Of a stretch of DNA of 64,000 nucleotides, positions 24,595-34,214 are shown piece by piece. The notes under the pieces are model-generated. The model was given only the letters and a program-made list of their open reading frames with translations, had not been told where the DNA came from and did no database searches. The translations under genes and the position numbers were made by a program. The DNA is from Bradyrhizobium tropiciagri (GTDB lineage Bacteria > Pseudomonadota > Alphaproteobacteria > Rhizobiales > Xanthobacteraceae). Position 1 is the first letter of the stretch, and each line of letters starts with the position of its first letter. Location: contig NZ_LFLZ01000017.1 in assembly GCF_001189845.1 (NCBI RefSeq), positions 1-64,000 on the forward strand. The letters run 5' to 3'.

Positions 24595-26842
24595 GCTCAA
24601 GGGTCAACCCACTCTCTCGCGCCGCGCATTTCTAATCGGTTCGGCCGGGACCGCCATCGCGTTCGGCTTCGCGGGGACAGAAGCCACCGCCGACGAGTCG
24701 AGCCCGTTCGAACCTACAATTTGGTATAGCATCGATCGTAGCGGCATCGTGACCATTAACATCACACGCGCGGAGATGGGCCAGCACGTAGGCACCGCTC
24801 TGGCCCGCATCCTCGCTGACGAACTCGAAGTCGACTGGAGCAACGTTCGTATCCTGGCAGTCGATACCGATCCGAAGTGGGGCGTAATGATTACGGGTGG
24901 CAGCCGTTCGGTCTCGGACGGTTTCCCTCTTTACAGTCGCGTCGGTGCCGCGGGCCGGATTGCGCTCATCGAGGCGGGCGCCAAACTGCTGGGCGCCAGC
25001 CCTTCCAATTGCTTGGCGCGCCAGGGTGCCGTGTTCGCCGCAAATCAATCCATCTCTTACGGGGAGATTATCAGGCGCGGCGGGCCCGCGCGCAAATTCA
25101 CACCGGACGAGCTGGCTGAGCTGCCCATTAAGGAAGCCTCGGAGCGGCGCCTTGTCGGAAAGAAGGCCGATGCCCTGGACATTCCAGCGAAGATCAATGG
25201 CACCGCGCGTTACGGCATCGATGCTTCCGCGCCGGACATGGTTTATGCGCGACCAAAGATTCCTCCGACTCGTAATGATTCGGTCGTCCGGTCGGTTGAT
25301 GATTCCGCGGCCAAGCGGATCAAAGGATATCTCACCAGCCTCGTACTGGAGGACCCCTCCAATACGGTGCCCGGATGGGTGGTCGTCTGCGCGACATCGT
25401 ATCCAGCGGCGATCCGCGCCGCCGACCTCGTGAAGGTCGATTGGACCACGGGCAGCGCTACGGAGGTCTCCGAGCAGGATATCCTCGACTACGGTGCGAA
25501 GCAGATCGCAGCATCAAGCGGCGGCGCGCTCGTGGTTGACGACCCAGGGGTCGATTCTGCCTTTCAAGCGGCCCGATCCGTTCTCGAGCGGACATACACT
25601 ACCGGCAGCGTCCTGCATGCCCAGCTCGAGCCAGTGAACGCTCTCGCGTTTGAGAAGGATGGCCGCTTCGAGATCCACACTGGTAGTCAATGGCAAAGTC
25701 TGATCCTGCCAGTGCTCGCCAAAGCGCTGCAGCTACCGCAAGAGCGCATTATCATGCGCACTTATCCGATGGGCGGAGGGTTTGGCCGCAGGCTCGACAG
25801 TGACTATGCGGTTCCCGCGGCGCTGGCGGCCAAGGCGATCGGCAAGCCGGTAAAACTGGTCCTGACACGTCCCGACGACATGCGCTTCGACACGTTTCGC
25901 TCGCCATCGATTCAGACGTTGCGGCTGGCATTCGATGCCCGGGGAAAGGTGACCGCGATGGAGCATCACGCGTCAGCCGGCTGGCCAAGCGCCATAGTGG
26001 CGCCGGCCATCATGCACAAGACGCGCGACGGAACGCCATATGATCAGGATGCCATTGACGGCGCCGACCATTGGTACAGCGTGGGCGCGCAGCGCGTGCG
26101 CGCGCTCTCGAACACGCTCGCGAACACCAGCTTTCGCCCGGGCTATTTGCGCTCCGTCGGGCCCGGATGGACGAACTGGGCCGTTGAGACTTTCATGGAT
26201 GAAGCAGCGCGGATGGCCCAAGTGGACCCTGTCATCTTCCGGGTCGGGCTGTTGGACGGCGCCGGCCGCAATGCAGGTGGGGCGCCCAACGCGATTGGAG
26301 GCGCAAAACGTCAGGCAGCAGTGCTGAAGCGAGCGGCGGAAAAAGCTGGGTGGGGTGCTGTTATGCCCAAGGATACGGGGCTGGGCGTTGCCACCACATT
26401 TGGCCAGGATCGGGCCATGCCCACATGGGTCGCTTGCGTCGCGCGGGTCCACGTCGACCGGCCCACTGGCGCCGTGACAGTGGAAAAGCTGACAATCGTT
26501 GTAGACGCAGGAACCATTGTCCATCCCGACGGCGCGCTCGCGCAAGTGGAAGGCGGTGCCCTCTGGGGCCTGAGCATTGCGCTCCATGAAGGAACCGAGT
26601 TCGTCAAAGGCCAGGTGAAGGACACCAATTTCGACAGCTATACGCCACTGCGCATTGGTGACGTGCCGGCCATCGATATCGAAATCATCGACAGCACTGA
26701 GGCTCCGGTCGGCCTCGGCGAGCCTGGTACCACTGTCGTCGCGCCCGCCATCGGCAATGCAGTTTTTGCCGCTACCGGGATCCGCTTGCGTCGCCTTCCA
26801 ATCCGTCCGGCTGACGTGCTTGCGGCACTCAGAGCACGGTGA
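24587..26842 (+). CDS. molybdopterin-binding large subunit, xanthine dehydrogenase family (IorB-like)
   Basis: The 751-aa protein starts MSKLKGQPTLSRRAFLIGSA, a twin-arginine signal. Two molybdopterin-binding halves follow, with MGGGFGRRLDSDYAVPAALA near residues 390-415, SFRPGYLRSVGPGWTNWAVE, and GLGEPGTTVVAPAIGNAVFA near the C-terminus, holding the catalytic glutamate. The enzyme is expected to hydroxylate an N-heterocycle or aldehyde in the periplasm. An open frame extends upstream to 24344 inside the small-subunit gene but is not the start. No FAD subunit is present, as expected for the IorAB/cytochrome type. Confidence 0.9.
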   Translation: MSKLKGQPTLSRRAFLIGSAGTAIAFGFAGTEATADESSPFEPTIWYSIDRSGIVTINITRAEMGQHVGTALARILADELEVDWSNVRILAVDTDPKWGVMITGGSRSVSDGFPLYSRVGAAGRIALIEAGAKLLGASPSNCLARQGAVFAANQSISYGEIIRRGGPARKFTPDELAELPIKEASERRLVGKKADALDIPAKINGTARYGIDASAPDMVYARPKIPPTRNDSVVRSVDDSAAKRIKGYLTSLVLEDPSNTVPGWVVVCATSYPAAIRAADLVKVDWTTGSATEVSEQDILDYGAKQIAASSGGALVVDDPGVDSAFQAARSVLERTYTTGSVLHAQLEPVNALAFEKDGRFEIHTGSQWQSLILPVLAKALQLPQERIIMRTYPMGGGFGRRLDSDYAVPAALAAKAIGKPVKLVLTRPDDMRFDTFRSPSIQTLRLAFDARGKVTAMEHHASAGWPSAIVAPAIMHKTRDGTPYDQDAIDGADHWYSVGAQRVRALSNTLANTSFRPGYLRSVGPGWTNWAVETFMDEAARMAQVDPVIFRVGLLDGAGRNAGGAPNAIGGAKRQAAVLKRAAEKAGWGAVMPKDTGLGVATTFGQDRAMPTWVACVARVHVDRPTGAVTVEKLTIVVDAGTIVHPDGALAQVEGGALWGLSIALHEGTEFVKGQVKDTNFDSYTPLRIGDVPAIDIEIIDSTEAPVGLGEPGTTVVAPAIGNAVFAATGIRLRRLPIRPADVLAALRAR

Positions 26843-26927
26843 CTGGCGTGGCGCCCGTACATTCCCGGCCAGACCGATCTTCGATGAGATTGAGGAGATC
26901 GACTGACAGCAATCAACGGAGCAGCAA

Positions 26928-27137
26928 ATGACTATCCAAGCTAAACCTTGCTTAGGCTACTGGGCCGCGTACTACATGAACCGCGATGGAGGCTGGAGCG
27001 TGGCACGCGACGCGCGCGGTCACAGCATCCGGTGCGAGAGCGAGAAGCTAGCGCTTTCGGTCGCCCACTATCGCCGTCGTCGCCTCGAGCCATTGCGAAG
27101 GGGAAACGGCGACGCCCGCCTTTGGTCCAGACGCTGA
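26928..27137 (+). CDS. small hypothetical protein
   Basis: A 69-aa frame begins MTIQAKPCLGYWAAYYMNRD after GGAGCAGCAA, an acceptable ribosome site. The first 50 residues, including GWSVARDARGHS and a helix-like ESEKLALSVAHYRRRR, look protein-like. The C-terminus is arginine-rich and may be read past an old frameshift. No family was recognised. Confidence 0.35.
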   Translation: MTIQAKPCLGYWAAYYMNRDGGWSVARDARGHSIRCESEKLALSVAHYRRRRLEPLRRGNGDARLWSRR

Positions 27138-27976
27138 CTTCAGCCACTTCCTCGGCCAAGTCTGGGCGGAAGAGCTGCTCCCGATGGAATATCCGCCTCA
27201 CCGGACAAGCGTGTCCGATCCGTGGATTTCGAATTCCGCTGTGATTTTGAAGGTATCCATGACCGCACACACAAGCCCCAGATTCAGACCTTCTGCTGGC
27301 GGCTCAATGATGGCAATTTGATCCGTGGGCGAAGCGAAAGATGCTACACCGTGGTGCCATACCATCATTTTCCGGAGGTTCGGGAAAACGCACATTTCCG
27401 AGGGACTTCTGCGCTAGGTGGCGGTGGCATGCCCCAGCGCATTAGGGTCATTTCGCGCTCGTCACAGGCATTTCAGAACATGTAGTACCACTGCCGTAGA
27501 ATTCGCTTGGTCTAGCTGATCCCGATACCGGCCAGAAGCGCGGCGGTCCGTCGGCCGTAGCGCGCTCCTCGAGCTGCCGGCGATGCCATCTGCGAGGCAC
27601 AGAAGCGGTGCTGCTCGAGGACCGACTTGGCCTCAATTGTTCCAACTAAGGTATTCCGCATGCGATCTGATCGCGGGTTGCGTCGGTCTCGTGCATGTAG
27701 CGCACCGCGTCCAGCGCGCCCACGCGTTCGGGCTGATTCCAAACGGCGCCTGGGAATCGACGTCGCCAACCGCACGCATTGATTTCATCATCAGGTCCGC
27801 CGATGAGCGAGAGACGGCATTGAATCTGATACGTTCCAACCCCCATTTCGAGCGACAGACAGCGGGGCAGCGTCTCGATGCCGGCTTTGGCCGACGGGCA
27901 TTGGCTCGCATCAGCATTGCGCGTGTGGCTTGGACCAAACACTGCTCCCAGTCGCTTGCAAGCCTGCGAACTGCCG
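27138..27976. other. no recognisable gene
   Basis: Short frames exist on both strands but none shows a family motif or a good start. The part from about 27500 to 27980 on the minus strand reads as scattered low-complexity fragments. It separates the molybdenum hydroxylase operon from the convergent adenylate cyclase gene. Confidence 0.4.
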
Positions 27977-29725
27977 TCATTCGGCAAGCCCTGCCATCCG
28001 CAAGCCGGCTTTGAAGCGCGAGAGATGTTCGTGCCGACGTACAGGAAGAAGAATGTGGACGTTTGAAACCTGAAGTTCAGGGTCGAGCGCTCGCAGCTCC
28101 GTTACGGCGCGAGCGGCTGCTTCGCCGTCGCCTCTTAAAGCGTTGCTTGCGGCAGCGATCCTTAGGGCTGCGTGATAACGAGGTTGCAGCCGCCAAGCTC
28201 GTTCTGCCCAATCCGCAGCGTCATCATATTTCTCGGCAAGAAAATGCGCCAACGCAATGCCTCCGTAGAGCGCGAACAGCAACGGATCAAGAGGACTCAT
28301 TCGCATAGCCTTTGCGAAATGATCGAGAGCCAGCTGTACATCCCCCTGATACGCGGCGACCCAGCCACGGCAACCCGACGCGCTCACTGAATTTGGATTG
28401 AGTATTAGGGCACGATCAATATGACTCGCGCCTGCTTCTAGATCACCACAGACGAACGCAAGGGCATACCCGCCCCAAGTGAGCGCGACTGAATCACCCC
28501 TGTCTAACTCCACTGCGCGATGGGCCAACCGGGCAGCTTCTGCCGGCCTAAAATCCCGGCGCGGAGCCCATGCGTTTGCCTTTCGCCAAACGTAACACCA
28601 AGCAGCCCCAGCGTAAGCTGTGGCAAAGCCTGGGTCCATCTCTGTTGCCCTATTAAACAGGGACAGTGCGCGCTCATTTCCATCGCGGGTCCACTCGTGA
28701 ACATTTGCCAATCCGCGCAAATACAGATCATAAGCGCATAGATTTTCGACTGGTTTCCGCTGCGCGCGTGCGATCTCCGCTTGTTGCACACTTGGCGCGA
28801 TACTTGCTGCAACGCGGCCGGTGACTGCATCTTGAAGGTCAAAAATATCTTCCAGTATGCCATCGAATCGATCGGCCCAGATATGTGCGCCGGTTGGCGC
28901 ATCAATCAATTGGGCGGTGATGCGGAGTTTATTGCCTGCTTTCCGCACGCTGCCCTCTAGAACATAGCGAACGCCAAGCTCATGACCGACCCGTTTGACG
29001 TCAGCCGCTTTGCCTTTGTAGGTGAATGTCGAATTGCGTGCGATTACGAATAGCTCCCGAAACCGCGACAGCGCAGTTATGATCTCCTCCACTACGCCAT
29101 CAGCAAAATACTCCTGCTCGGGATCACCACTCATGTTTTGGAACGGCAACACAGCAACTGAGGGCTTGTCCGGCAACGGCAGGGGAGATAGCGCGGACGC
29201 AGACGGGCGGTCGAGCTTCACTCGGTAGATGCGGACCGGCCTGGCTATATTCTTGAGTTGCTGCTCGCCCGCGTCGGCGAACACCGCGACAGTTTTGCCC
29301 TGAACGTGCCGATATGCATCTTCGGAGACACAGATGCCGCCGGGCTCAGCAATTCCTTCAAGCCGAGATGCAACATTCACGCCGTCGCCCAGGATGTCGT
29401 CACCCTCGATCAACACGTCGCCCAGGTTAATGCCGATGCGGAACAGCATACGCCGATACTCCGGCACACCCGTATTCCGCTCGGTCATGAGCCTTTGGAC
29501 AGCGATCGCCGCCTCAACTGCAGCAACGATCGACGAGAACTCAACCAAAAAGCCGTCGCCCGTTGCCTTGAATACCCGACCGCCTCGACCAGCCAGAATT
29601 GGATCAACCGCCACGCGGTGCTCGCTCAGAGCCTTAGCCGTGCCGGCTTCATCCAAGCCCATCATCCGGCTGTATCCGGCAATATCGGCGGCCAGGATGG
29701 CGGCAAGCTTCCGGGACGGGTGCAT
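27977..29725 (-). CDS. class III adenylate/guanylate cyclase with TolB-like and TPR regions
   Basis: The 582-aa protein starts at MHPSRKLAAILAADIAGYSR. Residues 1-170 form a class III cyclase catalytic domain with ILAADIAGYSR (metal Asp), VFKATGDGFLVEF (second metal Asp) and GDGVNVASRLEGIAEPGG. A linker and a TolB-N-like part follow (PSVAVLPFQNMSGDPEQEYF, ADGVVEEIITAL, FVIARNSTFTYKGKAADVKR). The C-terminus holds TPR-like helices. This architecture is common and multi-copy in Bradyrhizobium. It presumably makes cAMP in response to an unknown signal. A longer frame to 29773 is less likely. Confidence 0.88.
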   Translation of the reverse strand: MHPSRKLAAILAADIAGYSRMMGLDEAGTAKALSEHRVAVDPILAGRGGRVFKATGDGFLVEFSSIVAAVEAAIAVQRLMTERNTGVPEYRRMLFRIGINLGDVLIEGDDILGDGVNVASRLEGIAEPGGICVSEDAYRHVQGKTVAVFADAGEQQLKNIARPVRIYRVKLDRPSASALSPLPLPDKPSVAVLPFQNMSGDPEQEYFADGVVEEIITALSRFRELFVIARNSTFTYKGKAADVKRVGHELGVRYVLEGSVRKAGNKLRITAQLIDAPTGAHIWADRFDGILEDIFDLQDAVTGRVAASIAPSVQQAEIARAQRKPVENLCAYDLYLRGLANVHEWTRDGNERALSLFNRATEMDPGFATAYAGAAWCYVWRKANAWAPRRDFRPAEAARLAHRAVELDRGDSVALTWGGYALAFVCGDLEAGASHIDRALILNPNSVSASGCRGWVAAYQGDVQLALDHFAKAMRMSPLDPLLFALYGGIALAHFLAEKYDDAADWAERAWRLQPRYHAALRIAAASNALRGDGEAAARAVTELRALDPELQVSNVHILLPVRRHEHLSRFKAGLRMAGLAE

Positions 29726-29793
29726 GCCCTCTCCCGTGCGGGTCGATCGCGACGATGCTGGCACCTGCGGCATTTGAGCCTCATCCCGTCGGG

Positions 29794-30618
29794 TCAGCGC
29801 GGTGATATCGGATCTGAAACGGGAAGACCGGCCAGCGTGGCGCCGCCGCGACCAACTGCAGGTAGGTTATGACCTACGCTCTTAGAGACCGACGTGATGA
29901 AGTCCGAGATGATCTTCGCAACGGACTGCGGTCGCTCCGCCTGTGGCCAGTGTCCTGCGCCAGCTACCGGGATCCGCGAGGCGTTTGGAAAGCGCATCGA
30001 GACATTCATCGACATCGCTGCGGTGACAAGAGGATCCTTATCGCCTGTCGCAACCAACACCGGACCATTAAAGACGCTCGGCTTGCGCCCTTCAGCGACG
30101 CCCTCGTTCCACGCCCTTGCCAGCGCTACCATGACCTCGCGTTTGACATCGCGACCCAATCCAGTGAGGAATTCCAGCGTGCTCGGCTCGGGCGGCTGCC
30201 CCATCAATTGGCGCCGAGCATTGCGCTGAGCTTCGACGCCACCGTCCGTCGCACCGAACGCCCTCGTTATACCCAAAGGGCCACGTACGCCGCCCAGCGG
30301 CACAGGTGAGAGCAGCAAAAGTCCAGCGACGTTCTTGGGCCGGCGCGCGGCGGCCAGTTCGACAATCTGTGTTCCCATGCTGTGACCTACTAGAACGACC
30401 TGCATACTCATCCGATCGATCAGTGCGCCAAGATCGTCGGCATAGCGATGGAGAGTGAAGGGTCCTTCAGCTGCCCACTCTGATCCCATTCCAGCGAGGT
30501 CAATCGTTGTCCAGCCGGAGACGACCGCGGCGCCCAGGACATCCAAGACTGGGCGCCAGATTAGGCCGGAATCAAGAAAGCCGTGAACCAGTATGATGGC
30601 GGGCGCGCGATCGGACAT
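29794..30618 (-). CDS. alpha/beta hydrolase
   Basis: The 274-aa protein has the oxyanion HGFLDSG near its start, the nucleophile elbow VLVGHSMGTQIVEL, an acid at VLVATGDKDPLV, and GAGHWPQAERPQ with the catalytic histidine. The C-terminal tail after residue 240 (NLPAVGRGGATLAG) is unusual for the fold. It is upstream of the cyclase gene on the same strand with a 68-bp gap. Repeat copy B lies 310-420 bp upstream of its start. The substrate is unknown. Confidence 0.82.
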   Translation of the reverse strand: MSDRAPAIILVHGFLDSGLIWRPVLDVLGAAVVSGWTTIDLAGMGSEWAAEGPFTLHRYADDLGALIDRMSMQVVLVGHSMGTQIVELAAARRPKNVAGLLLLSPVPLGGVRGPLGITRAFGATDGGVEAQRNARRQLMGQPPEPSTLEFLTGLGRDVKREVMVALARAWNEGVAEGRKPSVFNGPVLVATGDKDPLVTAAMSMNVSMRFPNASRIPVAGAGHWPQAERPQSVAKIISDFITSVSKSVGHNLPAVGRGGATLAGLPVSDPISPR

Positions 30619-31201
30619 CAGAGCGTCCCGCCAATGCGCGCGATGGAGAGAATGCTGATCGAGCCAGTAGCGCGCGGAAGTGCGCTCCCGATCAGAGAAT
30701 TGTAGGCGTGGGGCGGGTCGCGCGTGGTGCCGTCAATTATCATCTCAAACTCCTCCTAAGCTTTCCGAGAATCGCTCTAGTCTCTCGCGGCTGACTTGGT
30801 CTTCCGCACTTTGCGCATACCGTGTCGCGCCAAACTGCGAATGGCCTCATGGGCTTTCGTTCAATGTCACAGTTGGTTTCGCTCAACGTGCCATCGTTGG
30901 CTTCTACTTGCCGCACATGTGCCGGGGTTGCGAGTATAGTGTCACGAAACGTGCCGAATCTTTGGGAAGCAGAAGGAAGGCCACGTGTGTCGGATCAGCC
31001 AAGATGAATGGACGGCTGGCAATTCTCGGCCGTTGGGACTCCGCGCGGCGAAATCTTGCACCGGAGGATGTGGCCGAGGATGTCGCATGCGAGCCCTAGC
31101 CTCCATCGCTGAGGCCCAGAGGTCAACGCAAGTCTTGGCTCGGGTAGTCATTTGCTGTTCCGTTGAGCGCTGCATCCGTCGCAAGGCGGATGTCCTGCTG
31201 G
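30619..31201. other. intergenic region between cyoD and hydrolase gene
   Basis: No protein-coding gene is recognised in these 583 bp. The region contains the shared upstream element copy B at 30927-31040 and likely the promoter of the alpha/beta hydrolase. It is also the end region of the cyo operon; no strong T-tailed hairpin was seen. Confidence 0.5.
30927..31040. repeat. shared upstream element, copy B
   Basis: GTTGCGAGTA (30927-30936) matches copy A. ACGAAACGTGCCGAATC (30944-30960) and GTGTCGGATCAGCCAAGAT followed by GACGGCTGGC and TTCTCGGCCGTT match copies A and C with small changes. It lies upstream of the minus-strand alpha/beta hydrolase. Confidence 0.6.
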
Positions 31202-31600
31202 TCAGCGCTCTATTTGCAAATTCATCATTTCGGTATGCGGCATCATATTCTCATTCAGGTTGGCCATAATCACGAGCGAGCCCCCGAGAACCAGGAAGAC
31301 GATGAGCACGCCAAAGGCGAGCGCCAGCACGTTATTGGTGCTGTCGGGGCCAGTCGTGATGTGAAGGAAGAACACCAGGTGGACGCCCATCTGCGCGATG
31401 GCGAGGACGGCGAGCCCTGCCGGCACGCCTGGCGCCCAGATTACCGAGGTGTTTGCCACCCAGAAAGACGTGACCGTCAGGATCACAGCCAGCAGCAAGC
31501 CGATCGTGTACACAAGAAAGCCGGAAGATGCGTTCTGCTCCGAGGCCGGGATCGCCGGCAGGTCTCCCGGTGCAACATGCCAATGTGTTTCGGTGGTCAT
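31202..31600 (-). CDS. cyoD: cytochrome o ubiquinol oxidase subunit IV
   Basis: The 132-aa protein has three transmembrane helices, roughly residues 28-48, 58-80 and 92-114. Motifs are VYTIGLLLAVILTVTSFWV and AIAQMGVHLVFFLHI, the subunit IV/COX4_pro pattern. It starts MTTETHWHV at 31600, overlapping the cyoC stop. It is the last gene of ctaB-cyoA-cyoB-cyoC-cyoD. The subunit assists assembly of the quinol oxidase. Confidence 0.92.
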   Translation of the reverse strand: MTTETHWHVAPGDLPAIPASEQNASSGFLVYTIGLLLAVILTVTSFWVANTSVIWAPGVPAGLAVLAIAQMGVHLVFFLHITTGPDSTNNVLALAFGVLIVFLVLGGSLVIMANLNENMMPHTEMMNLQIER

Positions 31601-32229
31601 GGAAGGACTCCCATCAGATAGACAACGGTGAAAATAAGAACCCAGATGATGTCGAGCGCGTGCCAGAACAGGGAGAAGCAGTGCAGGCGGCGCACCACGA
31701 CGTCCTGAAAACCTCTCAGTGACAGCTGAACAATCATGAGAACCAACCATGCCAGTCCGACGGTCACGTGCAGCCCGTGACTTCCGACCAGCGTGAAGAA
31801 CGCGGACAGAAATGCGCTACGTTCGGGCGCCGCTCCGAGCGCAATCATGCCCTGGAACTCGCGGAGCTCGAGTTTGAGAAATGCCGCTCCAAGGAGGAAT
31901 GTCACCACGGCGCCAAGGAAGGTCGCGAGATATCGCCGCGAATTGATGGCCAGGGACATCATTCCACAGCTGTAGCTGGAGAGCAGGAGGAGCGCGGTCT
32001 CCATCGCGACGTTGCGCTGGTCAAACAACTGAACCGTGGTCAGGCCGCCCGCGCTCGCCTTTGCGAGCACGGCATAGCTCGCAAACAGCGCCGAGAACAT
32101 CACGATGTCGCTCAGCAGGAAGATCCAGAACCCAAAGCCGGCGATGATCCGCTTGGGTGCGGGACCCGCCTCGCTGATATCGAGCGATTCGCCCTGGCGG
32201 ACTGCATTCATTTCAACCGCGACGTTCAT
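31597..32229 (-). CDS. cyoC: cytochrome o ubiquinol oxidase subunit III
   Basis: The 210-aa protein starts MNVAVEMNAVRQGES. It has five transmembrane helices with FGFWIFLLSDIVMFSALFA, FFTLVGSHGLHVTVGL and FSLFWHALDIIWVLIFTVVY, the haem-copper oxidase subunit III pattern. It overlaps cyoB and cyoD by 4 bp each, so the operon is tightly coupled. Open sequence upstream of 32229 is cyoB. Confidence 0.94.
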   Translation of the reverse strand: MNVAVEMNAVRQGESLDISEAGPAPKRIIAGFGFWIFLLSDIVMFSALFASYAVLAKASAGGLTTVQLFDQRNVAMETALLLLSSYSCGMMSLAINSRRYLATFLGAVVTFLLGAAFLKLELREFQGMIALGAAPERSAFLSAFFTLVGSHGLHVTVGLAWLVLMIVQLSLRGFQDVVVRRLHCFSLFWHALDIIWVLIFTVVYLMGVLP

Positions 32230-34214
32230 AGCGAAACCTCCACCGGGTGTGCGCGATCGAACAGGTCGACCTGATCTGCGGGAATCTCGACCTCGTCCTT
32301 CGTGCGGAACATGAAGGCGAGCAATGTCGCGGCCGCGCCGAGAACTCCGAAGCCCGCCATCCACCAGATGTGCCAGATCAGGGCGAAGCCGCTAACCACC
32401 GCGAAGAACGCGGTCGCGAAACCGACAGGGCTGTTCTTGGGCACTTCGATCGGCTGGTATGCGTGCTGCCGCACGGGCAACCTCTGCTTCGCAAGCACGC
32501 GCTGCTTGTGTGCCCAGAAGGCATCGAGCTCATGGACACGCGGCAGCACCGCAAAATTCCAGGCCGGGGGCGGTGATGCAGTAGACCATTCCAGGGTACG
32601 GCCGTTCCATGGATCGCCTGTCGTGTCACGGAGCTGCTCGCGGTGGCGAATAGACACCACGATCTGGACAATCTGACAGATGATTCCGGTCAGGATAACG
32701 AGAGCGCCGACCTCCGCGACCAAAAGCCAGGGCTGCCATGCGAGGACATCGTAGTGCTGCAGACGGCGGGGCATGCCCATCAGCCCCGTCACGTAGAGCG
32801 GCATGAACGCCAGGTGGAAGCCGATGAACCAGCACCAGAAGGCCGCCTTGCCCCAGCGCTCATCCAGCCTGAAGCCGAATGCCTTGGGAAACCAGTAATT
32901 GTAGCCGGCCATGCACCCGAACAGGACACCCGGGATAATGACGTGATGGAAATGGGCGACCAGGAAGACGCTGTTGTGGACCTGCCAATCGACCGCCGGC
33001 AACGCCAGCAGAACGCCCGTCAGGCCGCCGAACACGAACGACATCATGAAGCCGATCGTCCACAACACCGGCACGGTGAACCGGACGCGGCCGCCGTACA
33101 TCGTGAACAGCCAATTGAAGACTTTGACGCCCGTCGGCACGCCGATGATCATGCTCGTGATGCCGAAGAAAGCGTTGACGCTCGCGCTGGCGCCCATCGT
33201 GAAGAAATGATGGAGCCAGACTGTGTAGGAGAGCACGCAGATCGTCATGGTCGCGAGTACCATCGAGCGATAGCCGAACAGCGACTTACCGGAGAAGGTG
33301 GCGGCCACCTCGGAAAAGATGCCGAATGCGGGCAGCACCAGGATGTAGACTTCGGGATGCCCCCAAACCCAAAACAGGTTCACATACATCATCGCGTTAC
33401 CGCCGGCATCCACGGTGAAGAAGTGAAAGCCGAGGTAGCGATCGAGAAGGAGCATCGCGAACAGCGCGGTGAGCACCGGGAACGCCGCCACTATCAGCAA
33501 GTTCGATGCGAGCGCCGTCCAGCAGAAAACCGGCATGCGCATGTAACTCATGCCCGGTGCTCGCATCTTCAGGATCGTGGTGACGAAATTGACGCCGCTC
33601 AACAAGGTCCCAATGCCGGAGAGTTGCAACGACCAGAGATAGTAGTCGACGCCGACGCCGGGCGAGAATTGCAACTCGCTGAGCGGCGGATAAGCGAACC
33701 AACCGGTCTTTGCGAACTCGCCGACCGCAAGCGAGACGTTCGTCAGGAGTACGCCGGATGCGGTGAGCCAGAAGCTGATGGAATTCATGGTAGGAAATGC
33801 CACGTCGCGGACGCCGAGTTGCAGCGGGACGGCAAAATTCATCAGTCCGATCACAAGCGGCATGGCCACGAAGAAGATCATGATCGTGCCGTGCGCGGAG
33901 AATATCTGATCGAAATGCTCCGGCGGCAGGTATCCTTGCGCTCCGCCGGCTGCGACGGCCTGCTGCGTGCGCATCATGATTCCGTCCGCAAAGCCGCGCA
34001 GCAGCATGACCAGCGCCAAGACGATATACATGACGCCGATGCGCTTGTGATCGACGGAAGTGATCCACTCGCGCCAGAGATAGGGAACGTAACCCTTGAG
34101 CGTGACCCAAGAGAGGATGGAGACGATGGCAACCACCATGCCGCCGACCGTGCCCATGATGATCGGCTGATCGAGGGGAACAGCGCTCCAGTCCAGTTTG
34201 CCGAGTAGAGTCAT
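32226..34214 (-). CDS. cyoB: cytochrome o ubiquinol oxidase subunit I
   Basis: The 662-aa protein is the catalytic subunit, with about 15 transmembrane helices. It has the haem and CuB ligands: FSAHGTIMIFFVAMPLVIG (low-spin haem His), WVWGHPEVYILVLPAFGI (CuB His plus the Tyr of the His-Tyr cross-link), LHHFFTMGA (two CuB His), and HFHHVIIPGV (haem His). The length and extra C-terminal helices mark the bo3 quinol oxidase class rather than aa3. It pumps protons while reducing O2 with ubiquinol. Confidence 0.95.
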   Translation of the reverse strand: MTLLGKLDWSAVPLDQPIIMGTVGGMVVAIVSILSWVTLKGYVPYLWREWITSVDHKRIGVMYIVLALVMLLRGFADGIMMRTQQAVAAGGAQGYLPPEHFDQIFSAHGTIMIFFVAMPLVIGLMNFAVPLQLGVRDVAFPTMNSISFWLTASGVLLTNVSLAVGEFAKTGWFAYPPLSELQFSPGVGVDYYLWSLQLSGIGTLLSGVNFVTTILKMRAPGMSYMRMPVFCWTALASNLLIVAAFPVLTALFAMLLLDRYLGFHFFTVDAGGNAMMYVNLFWVWGHPEVYILVLPAFGIFSEVAATFSGKSLFGYRSMVLATMTICVLSYTVWLHHFFTMGASASVNAFFGITSMIIGVPTGVKVFNWLFTMYGGRVRFTVPVLWTIGFMMSFVFGGLTGVLLALPAVDWQVHNSVFLVAHFHHVIIPGVLFGCMAGYNYWFPKAFGFRLDERWGKAAFWCWFIGFHLAFMPLYVTGLMGMPRRLQHYDVLAWQPWLLVAEVGALVILTGIICQIVQIVVSIRHREQLRDTTGDPWNGRTLEWSTASPPPAWNFAVLPRVHELDAFWAHKQRVLAKQRLPVRQHAYQPIEVPKNSPVGFATAFFAVVSGFALIWHIWWMAGFGVLGAAATLLAFMFRTKDEVEIPADQVDLFDRAHPVEVSL

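Noticed and set aside
32643..34208. 521-aa open frame on the plus strand
   Set aside because: It is antisense to cyoB, is rich in His, Asp, Glu and Arg, and has no domain; it reflects the GC-rich codon pattern of the real gene.
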